From Cellulophaga sp. L1A9 (GTDB lineage: Bacteria; Bacteroidota; Bacteroidia; Flavobacteriales; Flavobacteriaceae), in assembly GCF_009797025.1 (NCBI RefSeq), contig NZ_CP047027.1, positions 2,232,001-2,296,000 on the forward strand: 64,000 nucleotides of DNA, written 5' to 3'. Shown here piece by piece: positions 42,364-51,724 of this stretch. Each line of letters begins with the position of its first letter. Positions within the stretch are counted from its first letter, which is position 1. Under the pieces are notes generated by a model, which had not been told where the DNA came from, made no database searches, and worked only from the letters and a program-made list of their open reading frames with translations. A program made the position numbers and the translations under genes.

Positions 42364-42852
42364 TTATTGCTTTTTAAAAATGAATTTAAATTCTTGCGTA
42401 CTGCCATCTTCTTCTTCGGCAAGAATATAGGCAATCATTTCAGTGTCACTTATTTTTTTATAGGTAAGGCCATCAAAATAAAGGGCATTATCTTCTTTTT
42501 TCACCAAAGGAAAGTCTTGAAATTCATCTTTAGCTTCCCAACCATCCAATTCCCCAGAAAAATGCTTTAGCTGTAAATGTATGGTTTCACCTTCTTCAAT
42601 AATATGTCCTATTTCATAGAAATCTACTTTACCTTCGATAACTAATCTAAAAGAAAACATCATAGAATCTCCTTCTGCTTTGGTCCATATTTCCTCACTA
42701 ATTCCACCAAAAGCTTCACCAATCCAATGGCCAGTCATAAAACTAGCGTCTGCAAGCGTAGCTTTTGGGGCTGTTTCATCCGTCGTAGGAGAAAGTGTAT
42801 TCTGTGCAGTGCATAAACTTGTCACTAATAAAAGAAGGTAGAATGATTTCAT
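42364..42852 (-). CDS. Secreted DUF6265-type lipocalin-like protein
   Basis: A 162-residue protein. Signal peptide of about 16 residues ending TAQ. The core FMTGHWIGEAFGGISEEIW is the DUF6265 opening, followed by beta-strands (HIIEEGETIHLQLKHF) that fit a lipocalin-like barrel. Ligand unknown. It is followed by the zinc-ribbon gene across two bases. Confidence 0.82.
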   Translation of the reverse strand: MKSFYLLLLVTSLCTAQNTLSPTTDETAPKATLADASFMTGHWIGEAFGGISEEIWTKAEGDSMMFSFRLVIEGKVDFYEIGHIIEEGETIHLQLKHFSGELDGWEAKDEFQDFPLVKKEDNALYFDGLTYKKISDTEMIAYILAEEEDGSTQEFKFIFKKQ

Positions 42853-42905
42853 AGGGTGTGTTATATATTAGGATCTAATATACAATTTATTTGACTTGTT
42901 GAATA

Positions 42906-43475
42906 TCAATGAATTGAAATACTATATTTTGTAAGTAAGCCAGCAAGATTGTCTTGAGAAAACTTTGCATTTTTTATAGCATTTGCTTCGGGATCTATGG
43001 AGAAATTGATAGCAGAAGAAAAATCGGCTTTTTGTAAAATGGTATTGCTGAAGATAGCAGCACTTAAATCACATTGATTAAAAATAGCCTCACTAGCATC
43101 GGTGTTTGTAAACTCTACCTGCTTCATCTTACAATGATTAAAACGTGTTTTTCTAATTTTCAGCTTGTAAAAAGATGCGAAATCTAGGTTGCAATTTTCA
43201 AAGTTAAAGGATAGTATAAAAGTATTACAATACTGGAAATTAACTCCTAATAATTTGCAGTCTTTAAATAGCGTCTCTTTTAACGTTGCTTCTGCAAAGT
43301 TAGCATTGCTAATATCACAGTCTATAAATTCACATTCAGAAAATGTACAATTGCTTAAGTTTGCTTTAGAGAAGTTGCAGTTTTCAAAGGTGCAATTCTC
43401 ATATTCTGCTTTTGGCAATCTAGTAATGGTATAGTTTTTTCCTTTAAAAGTGGTGTCAATAACTAAGTCTGTCAT
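42906..43475 (-). CDS. Pentapeptide-repeat protein (Qnr-like fold)
   Basis: A 189-residue protein built of A(D/N)LxF-type repeats: CTFENCNFSKANLSNCTFSE, FIDCDISNANF, and so on to about residue 160. These form a right-handed quadrilateral beta-helix, which in Qnr/MfpA proteins mimics DNA and protects gyrase. Function here unknown. High Cys content (about 13 Cys) is notable. Monocistronic. Confidence 0.88.
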   Translation of the reverse strand: MTDLVIDTTFKGKNYTITRLPKAEYENCTFENCNFSKANLSNCTFSECEFIDCDISNANFAEATLKETLFKDCKLLGVNFQYCNTFILSFNFENCNLDFASFYKLKIRKTRFNHCKMKQVEFTNTDASEAIFNQCDLSAAIFSNTILQKADFSSAINFSIDPEANAIKNAKFSQDNLAGLLTKYSISIH

Positions 43476-43537
43476 GATTATTTTATGAGGGTACTATTGT
43501 TTAAACAATACTACAAAAAATAGTTTGCAACCACAGA

Positions 43538-44272
43538 TTAGACTTTGTTTTTCTTTACGAGTATAGTGTGGTGAATGGTAAATTTTATAATGTCACGGCT
43601 ATAGAAATCTATGCCAGATTTTTGTTGTTGAAACATATTAAAATAGCCAATTTCAAAACCAAGATGGTTAATTGGCATATACTGAATGCTACTGCCTATT
43701 CTATTTTGATCAAATACATTGTTTACAATGGTATTTCCTGCATTTATAAATAGTTCATCAAAAGCTTTTATGCTTACTTTTTTGAGGGGCGTATATTTTA
43801 TTTCTATTTTGTACCGTAGTCTTACGTTTGCATACGCATAGGCGTCATGTTCTAATTCAAAAAACCTAAATTCTGACCAAAACCGATGATTCACTGTAAA
43901 TTTCTCAGATACTGTTTGTTTATAGGCAAGTTCTATCTGTGGTCTAATTTCTTTTTGAGTGTAATACTCTTTTACCTCAGGGTCGTTTGGTAGTGATTGT
44001 ACTATACCTGTTACACCAACTGCCGTAGTCCAACCGTTTCCTAATTGGTATTCAAGATTTGTTCTAGAAAGCATCTGGTGTTGTCGCCAAGGATTGCTAT
44101 AGTTTCGCTGGTCTAGTTCTTGCCTAATTTGATAGTTGTCATTTATCTTAAGTTTTAAGGCATAGCTCGTCCATAGTACATCCTGACGAATGATGTTCTT
44201 TTGTGCTAGTCCGTAAAAGATATTAAAACAGCCGAATATGGCTACTAATATTCCCTGTATTCCTATTTTCAT
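43538..44272 (-). CDS. DUF2490 outer-membrane protein
   Basis: A 244-residue protein. The signal peptide (about 1-23) ends YGLAQ. The mature part starts RQDVLWTSYALKLKIND and proceeds in long beta-strands such as FTVNHRFWSEFRFFE. This pattern is DUF2490, a predicted outer-membrane beta-barrel of Bacteroidota. Function unknown. Monocistronic. Confidence 0.85.
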   Translation of the reverse strand: MKIGIQGILVAIFGCFNIFYGLAQKNIIRQDVLWTSYALKLKINDNYQIRQELDQRNYSNPWRQHQMLSRTNLEYQLGNGWTTAVGVTGIVQSLPNDPEVKEYYTQKEIRPQIELAYKQTVSEKFTVNHRFWSEFRFFELEHDAYAYANVRLRYKIEIKYTPLKKVSIKAFDELFINAGNTIVNNVFDQNRIGSSIQYMPINHLGFEIGYFNMFQQQKSGIDFYSRDIIKFTIHHTILVKKNKV

Positions 44273-44380
44273 CGATTTAAAATATAGCTGTAAATGTATA
44301 TAAAAATAGTAATCCTATAGTTTAAGTAGAATAAAATTATTAGCTGTTAATTCATACGAAATTTGAAACTAATAGGAGTG

Positions 44381-44593
44381 TTATTTTTTTGATTTCAGTG
44401 GGCAGCTAGAAAAGCCTAATAATGGATACAAAGGACAAAAACTTACCAGACTTGTAACTACAAAAACGCCAGCAAGAACTAAAAGGATAATACCCAATGT
44501 TCCTGTAACTACATTTGTAAAGTAGAGTACAGCAATTAAAGCAGCAAGAAGTATTCTGATTGTTTTATCTGTAGTTCCCATATTCTTTTTCAT
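44381..44593 (-). CDS. DUF2892 (YgaP-like) membrane protein
   Basis: A 70-residue protein with two transmembrane helices, MGTTDKTIRILLAALIAVLY and TLGIILLVLAGVFVVTSLV, and a short C-terminal FCPLYPLLGFSSCP motif. This is the DUF2892 signature (the membrane part of YgaP-type rhodaneses). The Cys pair may have a redox role. Monocistronic. Confidence 0.9.
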   Translation of the reverse strand: MKKNMGTTDKTIRILLAALIAVLYFTNVVTGTLGIILLVLAGVFVVTSLVSFCPLYPLLGFSSCPLKSKK

Positions 44594-44736
44594 GATATAA
44601 AATTTAGTGGATTAATCTAACATCAAAGATCACGAATAGAAATGTTTTACAAAGTGACTAAAGTCACATAAGCCCAGAAAGTTATCTTTATTTTTGTTCA
44701 ATTATAGGACCTAGGGTTTTTTAAAAGGCATTTTTT

Positions 44737-45870
44737 TTATAGACCTTGCCACCAGTTAAAGGTAGTGTTAATACTGTCCTTTACCTTGATATCTGCCCCT
44801 AGTTCTGGAGTAATTATAGGTAAGTTTAATTTGTGGGCTGCAATTTTTAAGCGCGTTACAGGAGCTGTCCAACCATGTAACGCTAGTTTAAAGCCAGCCC
44901 AATGTATGGGCATTAGTTTGTTTGCATTTATATCTATTCCTGCTTGTGCTGTTTCTTCTGGCATCATGTGTATATCTGGCCACATTTCGTCGTATTGCCC
45001 GCATTCCATCAAAGCAATATCAAAAGGGCCATATTTTTTGCCTATTTCTTTAAAATGTGATGCGTAACCACTATCACCACTAAAATAAATGTTTTCGTCT
45101 GCAGATTGTATCACCCAAGAACTCCAAAGCGTACTTTGAGTAGTATTAAATTTACGACCAGAAAAATGTTGGGCGGGGGTGCAGACTAAAGTTAGTTCTT
45201 CAAATTGAGTTTCTTGCCACCAATCTAATTCTGTTATTTTATTTTTTGAGACTCCCCAGGCCTCTAAATGCACTCCCAAACCAAGGGGAACATAAAACTG
45301 TTTGGTTTTGTCTTTAATTTTTAGAATAGTTTCATAATCTAAATGATCATAGTGGTCATGTGAAAAAATAACCGCATCAATAGTTCCTAATTTTTCTACT
45401 GCTAACGGAAAATCTGTATTAAACCGATTAGCTCCTAACAAAGGGTGAGGAGCTGCCACTTTCCCTAGCATAGGATCTAAAAGAATAGTTTTCCCTTTTA
45501 GTTGCAATAAAAATGATGAATGTCCGTACCACACTAAACGGGCCTCTTTCGTATAATTAGCAACTGCTGCAGAATCTAGTTTGTGAACTTTTAAATCTTT
45601 CTTAGGTCGGCCGTTAGTCACTTTTGTGGTTAAAAACGTATAGCTAAGCTTCAGTGTTTCAGAAAAATTTAAATCTTTCGGTACTGGCTTAGTGTTATTA
45701 AATTTTCCTTGTTTGAATTGTGCTGATTTTTGATAGATCAGTTTTCGCGCCTTAGAAACATCACCTCCAAAACTTGGATAAAAGTTCGTGAATAAAAAAT
45801 AGAATGCGATTGATAGACCGATGACGGCTAAAACGATAATCATTATCTTTTTTAAAATTCGTTTTATCAT
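44737..45870 (-). CDS. MBL-fold hydrolase (UlaG/NAPE-PLD-like)
   Basis: A 377-residue metallo-beta-lactamase-fold hydrolase from the ATG at 45870; three more residues are possible upstream. An N-terminal membrane anchor (about 7-27) is followed by FSHDHYDHLD (HxHxDH), YFSGDSGY and MPIHWAGF, metal ligands as in UlaG/NAPE-PLD-type enzymes. It probably acts on a phosphodiester or lactone at the periplasmic side. Exact substrate unknown. Confidence 0.9.
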   Translation of the reverse strand: MIKRILKKIMIIVLAVIGLSIAFYFLFTNFYPSFGGDVSKARKLIYQKSAQFKQGKFNNTKPVPKDLNFSETLKLSYTFLTTKVTNGRPKKDLKVHKLDSAAVANYTKEARLVWYGHSSFLLQLKGKTILLDPMLGKVAAPHPLLGANRFNTDFPLAVEKLGTIDAVIFSHDHYDHLDYETILKIKDKTKQFYVPLGLGVHLEAWGVSKNKITELDWWQETQFEELTLVCTPAQHFSGRKFNTTQSTLWSSWVIQSADENIYFSGDSGYASHFKEIGKKYGPFDIALMECGQYDEMWPDIHMMPEETAQAGIDINANKLMPIHWAGFKLALHGWTAPVTRLKIAAHKLNLPIITPELGADIKVKDSINTTFNWWQGL

Positions 45871-46050
45871 GAGGTACATAAGACTAATGTCTTGTTGTTT
45901 TATTAAAGATAGAAACTCCGATGCAGTTTAGATGGGTATTACTAAATTAGTGCTAAAGTTAGGTAAAATGTTAGTTAGAATTTTTTAGCTTCATGAGCAT
46001 GTAGCTTACATCATTTTTTAATTAGCATCACGTTTTTGACTCCAAATACC

Positions 46051-46557
46051 TTATGTTCTTGGGTTTTTCAATTTCACCCAGATATAATCATCGAGAATTA
46101 CATTGTTTTTGATAACAGCGTCTTTTTTAATGGATTCGAGGTAAAAGTCATTTTTTTCTAATACTCGCATTGATGCTTTGTTAAATGAAAATACTCCAGC
46201 TTCAATTCTAATGATATCAAAGTTTTTAAAGCTGTATTCTACCATCAGTTTTATAGCTTCTGAAGCGATACCATTACCCCAAAAAGGCGCTCCAATAAAA
46301 TACCCCATTTCAGCACCTAATTTAAATACATCCGTATTGATCGTTATCCCAATTTCGCCTACAAATTGATCTTTCCAATAGATTATTTTCCGTTCAGGTA
46401 TATTTTTTTTAGTTTGAAGCGTTATAAAATCTTCAGCATCTTTTAACGTAAACGGATTAGGAACTTTATCATAGCCATTATCAAAAATAGTTCTGTTATT
46501 TCTATAAGTAGCATAAGCTTCTACAACGTCTAAAGTATACGCTCGTAATTCTATCAT
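46051..46557 (-). CDS. GNAT acetyltransferase (RimJ/RimL-like)
   Basis: A 168-residue GNAT from the ATG at 46557; a start nine bases upstream is possible. It shows the RimJ/RimL pattern: NPFTLKDAEDFI, FVGEIGITI, EMGYFIGAPFWGNGIASEAI and the C-terminal NKASMRVLEKNDF. It transfers acetyl from acetyl-CoA to an amine, protein N-terminal or small molecule. Substrate unknown. It follows the 201-aa membrane-protein gene by 18 bases. Confidence 0.9.
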   Translation of the reverse strand: MIELRAYTLDVVEAYATYRNNRTIFDNGYDKVPNPFTLKDAEDFITLQTKKNIPERKIIYWKDQFVGEIGITINTDVFKLGAEMGYFIGAPFWGNGIASEAIKLMVEYSFKNFDIIRIEAGVFSFNKASMRVLEKNDFYLESIKKDAVIKNNVILDDYIWVKLKNPRT

Positions 46558-46575
46558 AAAGATCATTTTTTAGTG

Positions 46576-47181
46576 CTACCCTTGAATGTTTTCATAACTA
46601 ACTACGGTATCACGTGATGTTGTCTTTTTCCACATTAAATAACACCCAATAAATATAATGATAATGCCAAGAGTTAGAGATAGAGGAGTACCCAATCTTT
46701 CAAAAATAGTTTTTAAAGATGTAACGGCTAATCTTCGTTCTATACTTCCAGTAGCTATATTATCTCTCCACGCTAGAGCGATAAATAATAACCCAAATAC
46801 AGAAATAAAAAAGCCGCTACTGCGGTAAATGCTTTTTAATTTAGTTTCCTTTTTGTGTGCAACTTTTAGGTTTCTAATTTTATCTAGTGCTAACATAAAC
46901 TTAGGCAGGTCTTCCGCTAGTTTAAATTGGATGTCATCAATATTAACCGTGGTTTCATTAGCTTTTTGTGCCCCTTTAAATTTCATGAATCCATTTTGAA
47001 ACTGAATCCTTTGGATTTCATCGAACTTAAAAATTTCGGAGGTATCATACATCTCCGGATATTTATACATGTTGATAAACTTATCAATATCATAAATAGG
47101 CTTGAATGTTAAAATCATTTCATTAGCATCAATAAAAATGGAATTTGTTCTTCGACTTTGAACTTGGAATAATTCTGCCAT
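46576..47181 (-). CDS. Hypothetical membrane protein with a soluble N-terminal domain
   Basis: A 201-residue protein. About 110 soluble residues (e.g. EIFKFDEIQRIQFQNGFMKF, strand-rich as in PH-like domains) are followed by two transmembrane helices (about 125-145 and 172-190). No named family. It is preceded by a gene for a PH-like protein and followed by the acetyltransferase, all on one strand. Confidence 0.7.
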   Translation of the reverse strand: MAELFQVQSRRTNSIFIDANEMILTFKPIYDIDKFINMYKYPEMYDTSEIFKFDEIQRIQFQNGFMKFKGAQKANETTVNIDDIQFKLAEDLPKFMLALDKIRNLKVAHKKETKLKSIYRSSGFFISVFGLLFIALAWRDNIATGSIERRLAVTSLKTIFERLGTPLSLTLGIIIIFIGCYLMWKKTTSRDTVVSYENIQG

Positions 47182-47251
47182 GTATGTTTATTTAGTGATG
47201 CTTAAAAACTTGTCTTAAAGTATATTTTCAACAAAATACGAATACTTGGTG

Positions 47252-47629
47252 TTACATTACTTTAGAAGCCAAATATTTCTGCACTTCGTACACATCAATG
47301 CTTTTATTAAACTTTTTGCTTACGGAAGGAATATCCTCACTCGAAATCCAAATTTTTAATTCAGCATCTAAATCAAACGTACCCGCTGTTTCTAAAGAGA
47401 ATCTAGAAATGCTTTTATAGGGGTATGATTGGTATTGCACTTTACTTCCTGTTAAGCCTTGAACATCTATGATGATTAGACGTTTGTTGGTAAACATAAA
47501 AGTGTCTCGGAAGAGTTTAAAGCCTAATTCTATAGCTTCATTATCTATTAGAAGGCGACCGTATTTTTCTTCTAATTTTTCAGCGGAAACTTCACTTGCG
47601 TTTCCTAATATTTTATTTAGTAGTCCCAT
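47252..47629 (-). CDS. Bacterial PH-domain protein
   Basis: A 125-residue protein of the bPH (YvbH/DUF1696-like) type. The core is LGFKLFRDTFMFTNKRLIII, then VQYQSYPYKSISRFSLE and a C-terminal helix (SIDVYEVQKYLASKV). Bacterial PH domains bind membranes or partner proteins. Three small genes here (112, 125 and 201 aa) lie in a row on the minus strand and may work together. Confidence 0.82.
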   Translation of the reverse strand: MGLLNKILGNASEVSAEKLEEKYGRLLIDNEAIELGFKLFRDTFMFTNKRLIIIDVQGLTGSKVQYQSYPYKSISRFSLETAGTFDLDAELKIWISSEDIPSVSKKFNKSIDVYEVQKYLASKVM

Positions 47630-47661
47630 GTGTTATTATCTATTAAGGTTATTGTAACTAT

Positions 47662-48000
47662 CTATTTGCGCCTTACCATATACCCATTAAAAGATTTAGT
47701 GGTTCCTGTTTGCTGCTTCCAGAAAAGAAATGGAATGACCAAACCTATCGTTCCAATTAACCCCAAATATACAGAAAGTAAAATGGTAACCAATAGTCCT
47801 ATTCCGGCTCCAATTAGAATAATTAGATTACTTTTTTCAGCTCTGACATCATTCACATGTTTCTTTTCGGACGTACCACAATTGTTACAATTTACCTGAA
47901 ATGTATCTCCTTTCTCCATTTGTAAATCTGGACGAGTTTCAGCATTAGATTTTATTTTGATGTCTCTTTTACAAGCAGTGCAGTAAGTTAGTAAGTCCAT
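47662..48000 (-). CDS. Zinc-ribbon/two-TM hypothetical protein
   Basis: A 112-residue protein. N-terminal CTAC at 8-11 and CNNC at 38-41 form a split zinc ribbon. Two transmembrane helices follow (about 53-70 and 76-94), and the tail is basic (GYMVRRK). No named family. It probably belongs to the same cluster as the downstream PH-like gene. Confidence 0.72.
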   Translation of the reverse strand: MDLLTYCTACKRDIKIKSNAETRPDLQMEKGDTFQVNCNNCGTSEKKHVNDVRAEKSNLIILIGAGIGLLVTILLSVYLGLIGTIGLVIPFLFWKQQTGTTKSFNGYMVRRK

Positions 48001-48017
48001 ATGAGTTTATATAAATA

Positions 48018-48482
48018 TTATTCTACTCTTGTATATATTTCGTAGGAATAGTCAATATTTTCAGTATTACTATTTTCTAGTGAAATCCAACGCATTTCGT
48101 TTGAAGATGGAAAATCAATTTTAAGGCTAGATTCCTGATCGGGCTCCGGATCTCTAGATGTGTCTGTCACTATTTTGAATGAATAAAATGTTACATTATT
48201 TTCCCATGTTCCAGTTAATATTCCTGTGCTAAAGCATCCATCATCTGGTCCGTCGAAAGTCTCTATTCTAAAAGTGCCATCTGCATCAAAAGCAAAGCGG
48301 CCAAGTGTTACACAAAAGTAGTCATATTCAGAAAATTCATCTTTACCGTCATCAAATACATCTCCACGTCCCAATTCTGTCCAAGTTCCAATGATAGGAT
48401 CATTTTGCACGGTGTCAGTTGAGTTTTCTTTATTACAAGAAACAAATAATAAAATAATAGCTAAAAAACGAATTAATCTCAT
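48018..48482 (-). CDS. Lipoprotein, lipocalin-like
   Basis: A 154-residue lipoprotein: signal MRLIRFLAIILLFVSC with Cys16, then NDPIIGTWTELGRGD, a strand-rich domain resembling lipocalin-like DUFs, with two further Cys (CVTLG, GCFSTG). Likely an outer-membrane lipoprotein with a small ligand pocket. Function unknown. Confidence 0.75.
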   Translation of the reverse strand: MRLIRFLAIILLFVSCNKENSTDTVQNDPIIGTWTELGRGDVFDDGKDEFSEYDYFCVTLGRFAFDADGTFRIETFDGPDDGCFSTGILTGTWENNVTFYSFKIVTDTSRDPEPDQESSLKIDFPSSNEMRWISLENSNTENIDYSYEIYTRVE

Positions 48483-48689
48483 AGTTGTGAAAATTATTGA
48501 TGAAGGTGATATTATATTTATGGCAATCCCATACGCTAGTTTATAAATCTATAAACATAGAACAAATCCTTTATTATTTTATTGCATATCTGTATCAGTG
48601 AGAGATAAAAAGTAGGGTTTTTTAGGCTTCAATTGTTTTAAAAGCAGAACAGGAAACTTAAGCCATTTCTTAATTTAAATAACTTAAGC

Positions 48690-49124
48690 ATGAAAAAAAT
48701 ACACCTACTACCTTTTTTAGCGGTATTCGCAACTTTAGGGTTACAAGCACAAACAGAAGAAAAAATAGCTACTAAAACTTATTATGAGCAACGAGCATTA
48801 GAAGATGCTAAATACGAACAGGAGTTTGCGACAGAAGATGAAACTGCTGAAGTAGCCTTTTGGGATGATCAGAAAGCTTATGAGAGAGATTTAAAAAAGC
48901 GCGATAGAAAAGCCTATCGGGCCTATATGAAAGGCAAACGTGATGCGTATGCAGAACATTACAACCATTGTGATGATCATTGCCATCATAGCACACATTA
49001 TTACAGTCATGCTACGTATTACTATTATGGCTACAATCGAAATTATTACCGTCCTTCGAATAGGACAACCGTAAGAACTAACGTGCGAGTGCCATCTGTA
49101 CGTGTAGGAGTTGGAATTTTATAA
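48690..49124 (+). CDS. Secreted His/Tyr-rich protein
   Basis: A 144-residue secreted protein. Signal MKKIHLLPFLAVFATLGLQAQ. The middle is Glu/Lys/Arg-rich and helical. The tail has a dense His/Cys/Tyr patch (HYNHCDDHCHHSTHYYSH, then YYYYGYNRNYY), a likely metal-binding or redox-crosslinking patch. A strongly basic Val/Arg end follows. No family recognised. A hairpin terminator follows directly. Confidence 0.75.
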   Translation: MKKIHLLPFLAVFATLGLQAQTEEKIATKTYYEQRALEDAKYEQEFATEDETAEVAFWDDQKAYERDLKKRDRKAYRAYMKGKRDAYAEHYNHCDDHCHHSTHYYSHATYYYYGYNRNYYRPSNRTTVRTNVRVPSVRVGVGIL

Positions 49125-49139
49125 TTAATTTCAGGAATG

Positions 49140-49167
49140 AAAAAGCGGTCTATTTAGACCGCTTTTT
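49140..49167. terminator. Intrinsic terminator
   Basis: AAAAGCGGTCT pairs with AGACCGCTTTT around a four-base loop, between the convergent His/Tyr-rich and M28 peptidase genes. Confidence 0.88.
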
Positions 49168-49179
49168 TTATACCCTAAT

Positions 49180-50736
49180 TTATTCAATTTTGCCACCATC
49201 GCGTTCTGGAGAACGTGGTTCTGGCCAAGTGCGTTGCTCTCCCGATCTTGGGTTTATAGGTAAAACCGATTTTTCGCGAGAAGTTTTTTCAGGATCTTCA
49301 CTCGCCATATATGCCATTACAGCAGTTAATATGGCATTGTTTCTCACATCATCAAAAACAATTTTATCATAAGTGTCTAGGTTGGTATGCCATGTATAGT
49401 TCCAATAACTCCAGCTTAAAGAGCTTAGTGAAAAAGCTGGTACTCCTGCGGCTACAAAAGAAGCATAATCTGAGCCACCATTGCTAGGAACGCCAGGAAA
49501 AGTAGTCTCAATTTGTTTTGTGATATCTTTAGGGGCAGCTTCTAGCCACTTTCCAATATAGTCATAGGCATGCAAATAGCCTTGACCCGATATTTTAACT
49601 ACTCGGCCTGTTCCATTATCTTGATTGAAAACAGCTTGTACATTTGCTATAATTTCAGGATGATCTTCAACAAAAGCACGAGATCCATTTAGGCCTTGCT
49701 CTTCACTTCCCCAAAGTCCGATTAAAATAGTTCTTTTTGGATTTGGATAAAACTTTTTCAGTAAACGAGCCGCTTCCATCATGGTGATCGTTCCTGTACC
49801 ATTATCGGTTGCTCCAGTAGCACCATCCCAAGAATCAAAATGAGCGGAAAGAATCACATATTCATCAGGAAATTCTGTTCCTTTTATTTCTGCAAGCGTA
49901 TTAAAAGTAGGGACCGTTCCTAATTCTTTAGATTCGGCAACCACATTTAATTTAGGTTGGTCGCCATTTTCAGTCATTCTATAAATTAGTCCATAGTCTT
50001 CTAGAGATAAATCTACAACTGGAATTTTTTTGGTATTAGCACTGAAAATTTTGTTCGCACCAAATCCATTAGACCATCTTGATTGAATGATGCCTACAGC
50101 ACCTGCTTTTTCTAATTCTTGATTGATGTTTCTTGAGGTGAATCCTGTTTTGCGCATACGCTCACGCCAAGAATCTTCTAATGCATCACGGTCTTTTTTC
50201 ATTTTTTCAAAAGACTCGGGAGTAGCAAATTCTTCCCAATTGTAATCCGGTCTTCCTGTAGGTTGGTTCATAGAAACCAATACAATTTTACCTTTTACGT
50301 TGGGCAACCATTTTTGAAAAGCTATTGAATCTGATACTTCCGGTATCGTAATTAAATCTGCCGTAATTCCTTTCTTTCCTGTACTAGGGCTCCAAGCCAA
50401 TTGCATTCCGCTTAAGCTTACAACGCGTGGAGCAATTAAATCTACATGGGTAATACCGCGTTCCCAGCCGCGCCATTTGCCGTACTCTTCCATACGAGCA
50501 TCAATACCCCATTTCTTGTAGGTGGAAATAGCCCAATCACTTGCTTTTTTCATTTGTGGAGTTCCTACCAGTCGCGGACCTACCACATCCATAAGTTCAT
50601 GTGCTAATACTTCTAGTTGAGAATTGTCATTGGCTTCATTCACCATCTTTTCGACAATTTCGTCCGTAGTTTGTGCACTACTTACTGTAAAAGAAAAGAG
50701 TAACAGCAGTACTGCAAATAGTTTGTTTGTTTTCAT
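49180..50736 (-). CDS. Secreted M28 peptidase (carboxypeptidase Q-like)
   Basis: A 518-residue protein. The signal peptide (about 1-21) ends VSSAQ. A PA-like insertion lies at about 135-270 (VKGKIVLVSMNQP). The M28 core has LSAHFDSWDGATGATDNGTG, WGSEEQGLNGS, FNQDNGTG and a late HTNLDTYDK, giving the two-zinc set of M28B/carboxypeptidase Q-like enzymes. It likely trims peptides in the periplasm or outside. Monocistronic. Confidence 0.92.
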   Translation of the reverse strand: MKTNKLFAVLLLLFSFTVSSAQTTDEIVEKMVNEANDNSQLEVLAHELMDVVGPRLVGTPQMKKASDWAISTYKKWGIDARMEEYGKWRGWERGITHVDLIAPRVVSLSGMQLAWSPSTGKKGITADLITIPEVSDSIAFQKWLPNVKGKIVLVSMNQPTGRPDYNWEEFATPESFEKMKKDRDALEDSWRERMRKTGFTSRNINQELEKAGAVGIIQSRWSNGFGANKIFSANTKKIPVVDLSLEDYGLIYRMTENGDQPKLNVVAESKELGTVPTFNTLAEIKGTEFPDEYVILSAHFDSWDGATGATDNGTGTITMMEAARLLKKFYPNPKRTILIGLWGSEEQGLNGSRAFVEDHPEIIANVQAVFNQDNGTGRVVKISGQGYLHAYDYIGKWLEAAPKDITKQIETTFPGVPSNGGSDYASFVAAGVPAFSLSSLSWSYWNYTWHTNLDTYDKIVFDDVRNNAILTAVMAYMASEDPEKTSREKSVLPINPRSGEQRTWPEPRSPERDGGKIE

Positions 50737-50815
50737 AATGTTCCCGTTAATTAGTTCGGAAACTAAGATACTTATTTTGGTAAGGTATAGCCTTGTTTAA
50801 AATCTAAATAGAATG

Positions 50816-51718
50816 TTAAAAAAATATGCGTTGTGCCATTCTAAAGGTATTGGCGTGTGCCTCTATAATGATTTTTATATCCCGAGAATAGCCTCCACCC
50901 ATACTACATTGAACCGGTATTTTATGATCAAAACAGGTTTGGAGCACAAATTCATCACGCTTTTTACAACCGTCTAAAGTCAGGGCTAAAGTACCCAATT
51001 TGTCACTCGCCAAAACATCAACTCCAGAAAGGTAAAAGATGAAATCTGGTTTTACTGTTGCGACTAATGTTGGTAATGTCTTTTTTAATAGCGATAAGTA
51101 TTCTTCATCTTCAGTGCCACTTTCTAATGCAATGTCTACATCAGACACTTCTTTTTTAAATGGGTAATTACTTTTGCCGTGCATGGAAAAAGTAAATACA
51201 GAACTATCGTTTTGAAAAATTTCTGCTGTACCATTCCCTTGATGCACATCTAAATCGACAATTAATATTTGAGCAGCTAATTTTTTCGCCTGTAAATATC
51301 TTGCGCCAATGGCTTGATCATTTAGCATGCAAAAAGCTTCACCATGATCAGAATACGCATGGTGTGTGCCCCCCGCTAGATTCATAGCAACACCATGTAC
51401 TAATGCATATTCACAAGCTTTCATAGTGCCATCTGCAATAATCCGTTCGCGCTCCACCAAATCTTCAGAAAGTGGAAAACCTATTTTACGTGCCGCTTTA
51501 GGGTCAATTTTAATATTCAACAAATCATAATAATATTCCGCATCGTGTACTGCTAGAATATATTTATCATTGGGTAGTTCTGGTTCAAAGAAATTTTCTT
51601 TAGTACAGGTGCCTTCATACATTAATTGCTGTGGTAGTAAATCATACTTTGCCATGGGGAAACGGTGTCCGTCTGGCAAATGATGTTTGTAAATAGGGTG
51701 ACAAGCAATTTTAAGCAT
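50816..51718 (-). CDS. Histone-deacetylase-family (HDAC-like) hydrolase
   Basis: A 300-residue HDAC/AcuC/AphA-type deacetylase. The catalytic His pair is in GGTHHAY, metal ligands in VDLDVHQGNGT, and the late block is LSGVDVLASDKLG. It removes acetyl groups from amines (protein lysine, polyamine or other). The enzyme is separated by six bases from the tex gene, so it is probably co-transcribed downstream of it. Confidence 0.92.
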   Translation of the reverse strand: MLKIACHPIYKHHLPDGHRFPMAKYDLLPQQLMYEGTCTKENFFEPELPNDKYILAVHDAEYYYDLLNIKIDPKAARKIGFPLSEDLVERERIIADGTMKACEYALVHGVAMNLAGGTHHAYSDHGEAFCMLNDQAIGARYLQAKKLAAQILIVDLDVHQGNGTAEIFQNDSSVFTFSMHGKSNYPFKKEVSDVDIALESGTEDEEYLSLLKKTLPTLVATVKPDFIFYLSGVDVLASDKLGTLALTLDGCKKRDEFVLQTCFDHKIPVQCSMGGGYSRDIKIIIEAHANTFRMAQRIFF

Positions 51719-51724
51719 TTAATT

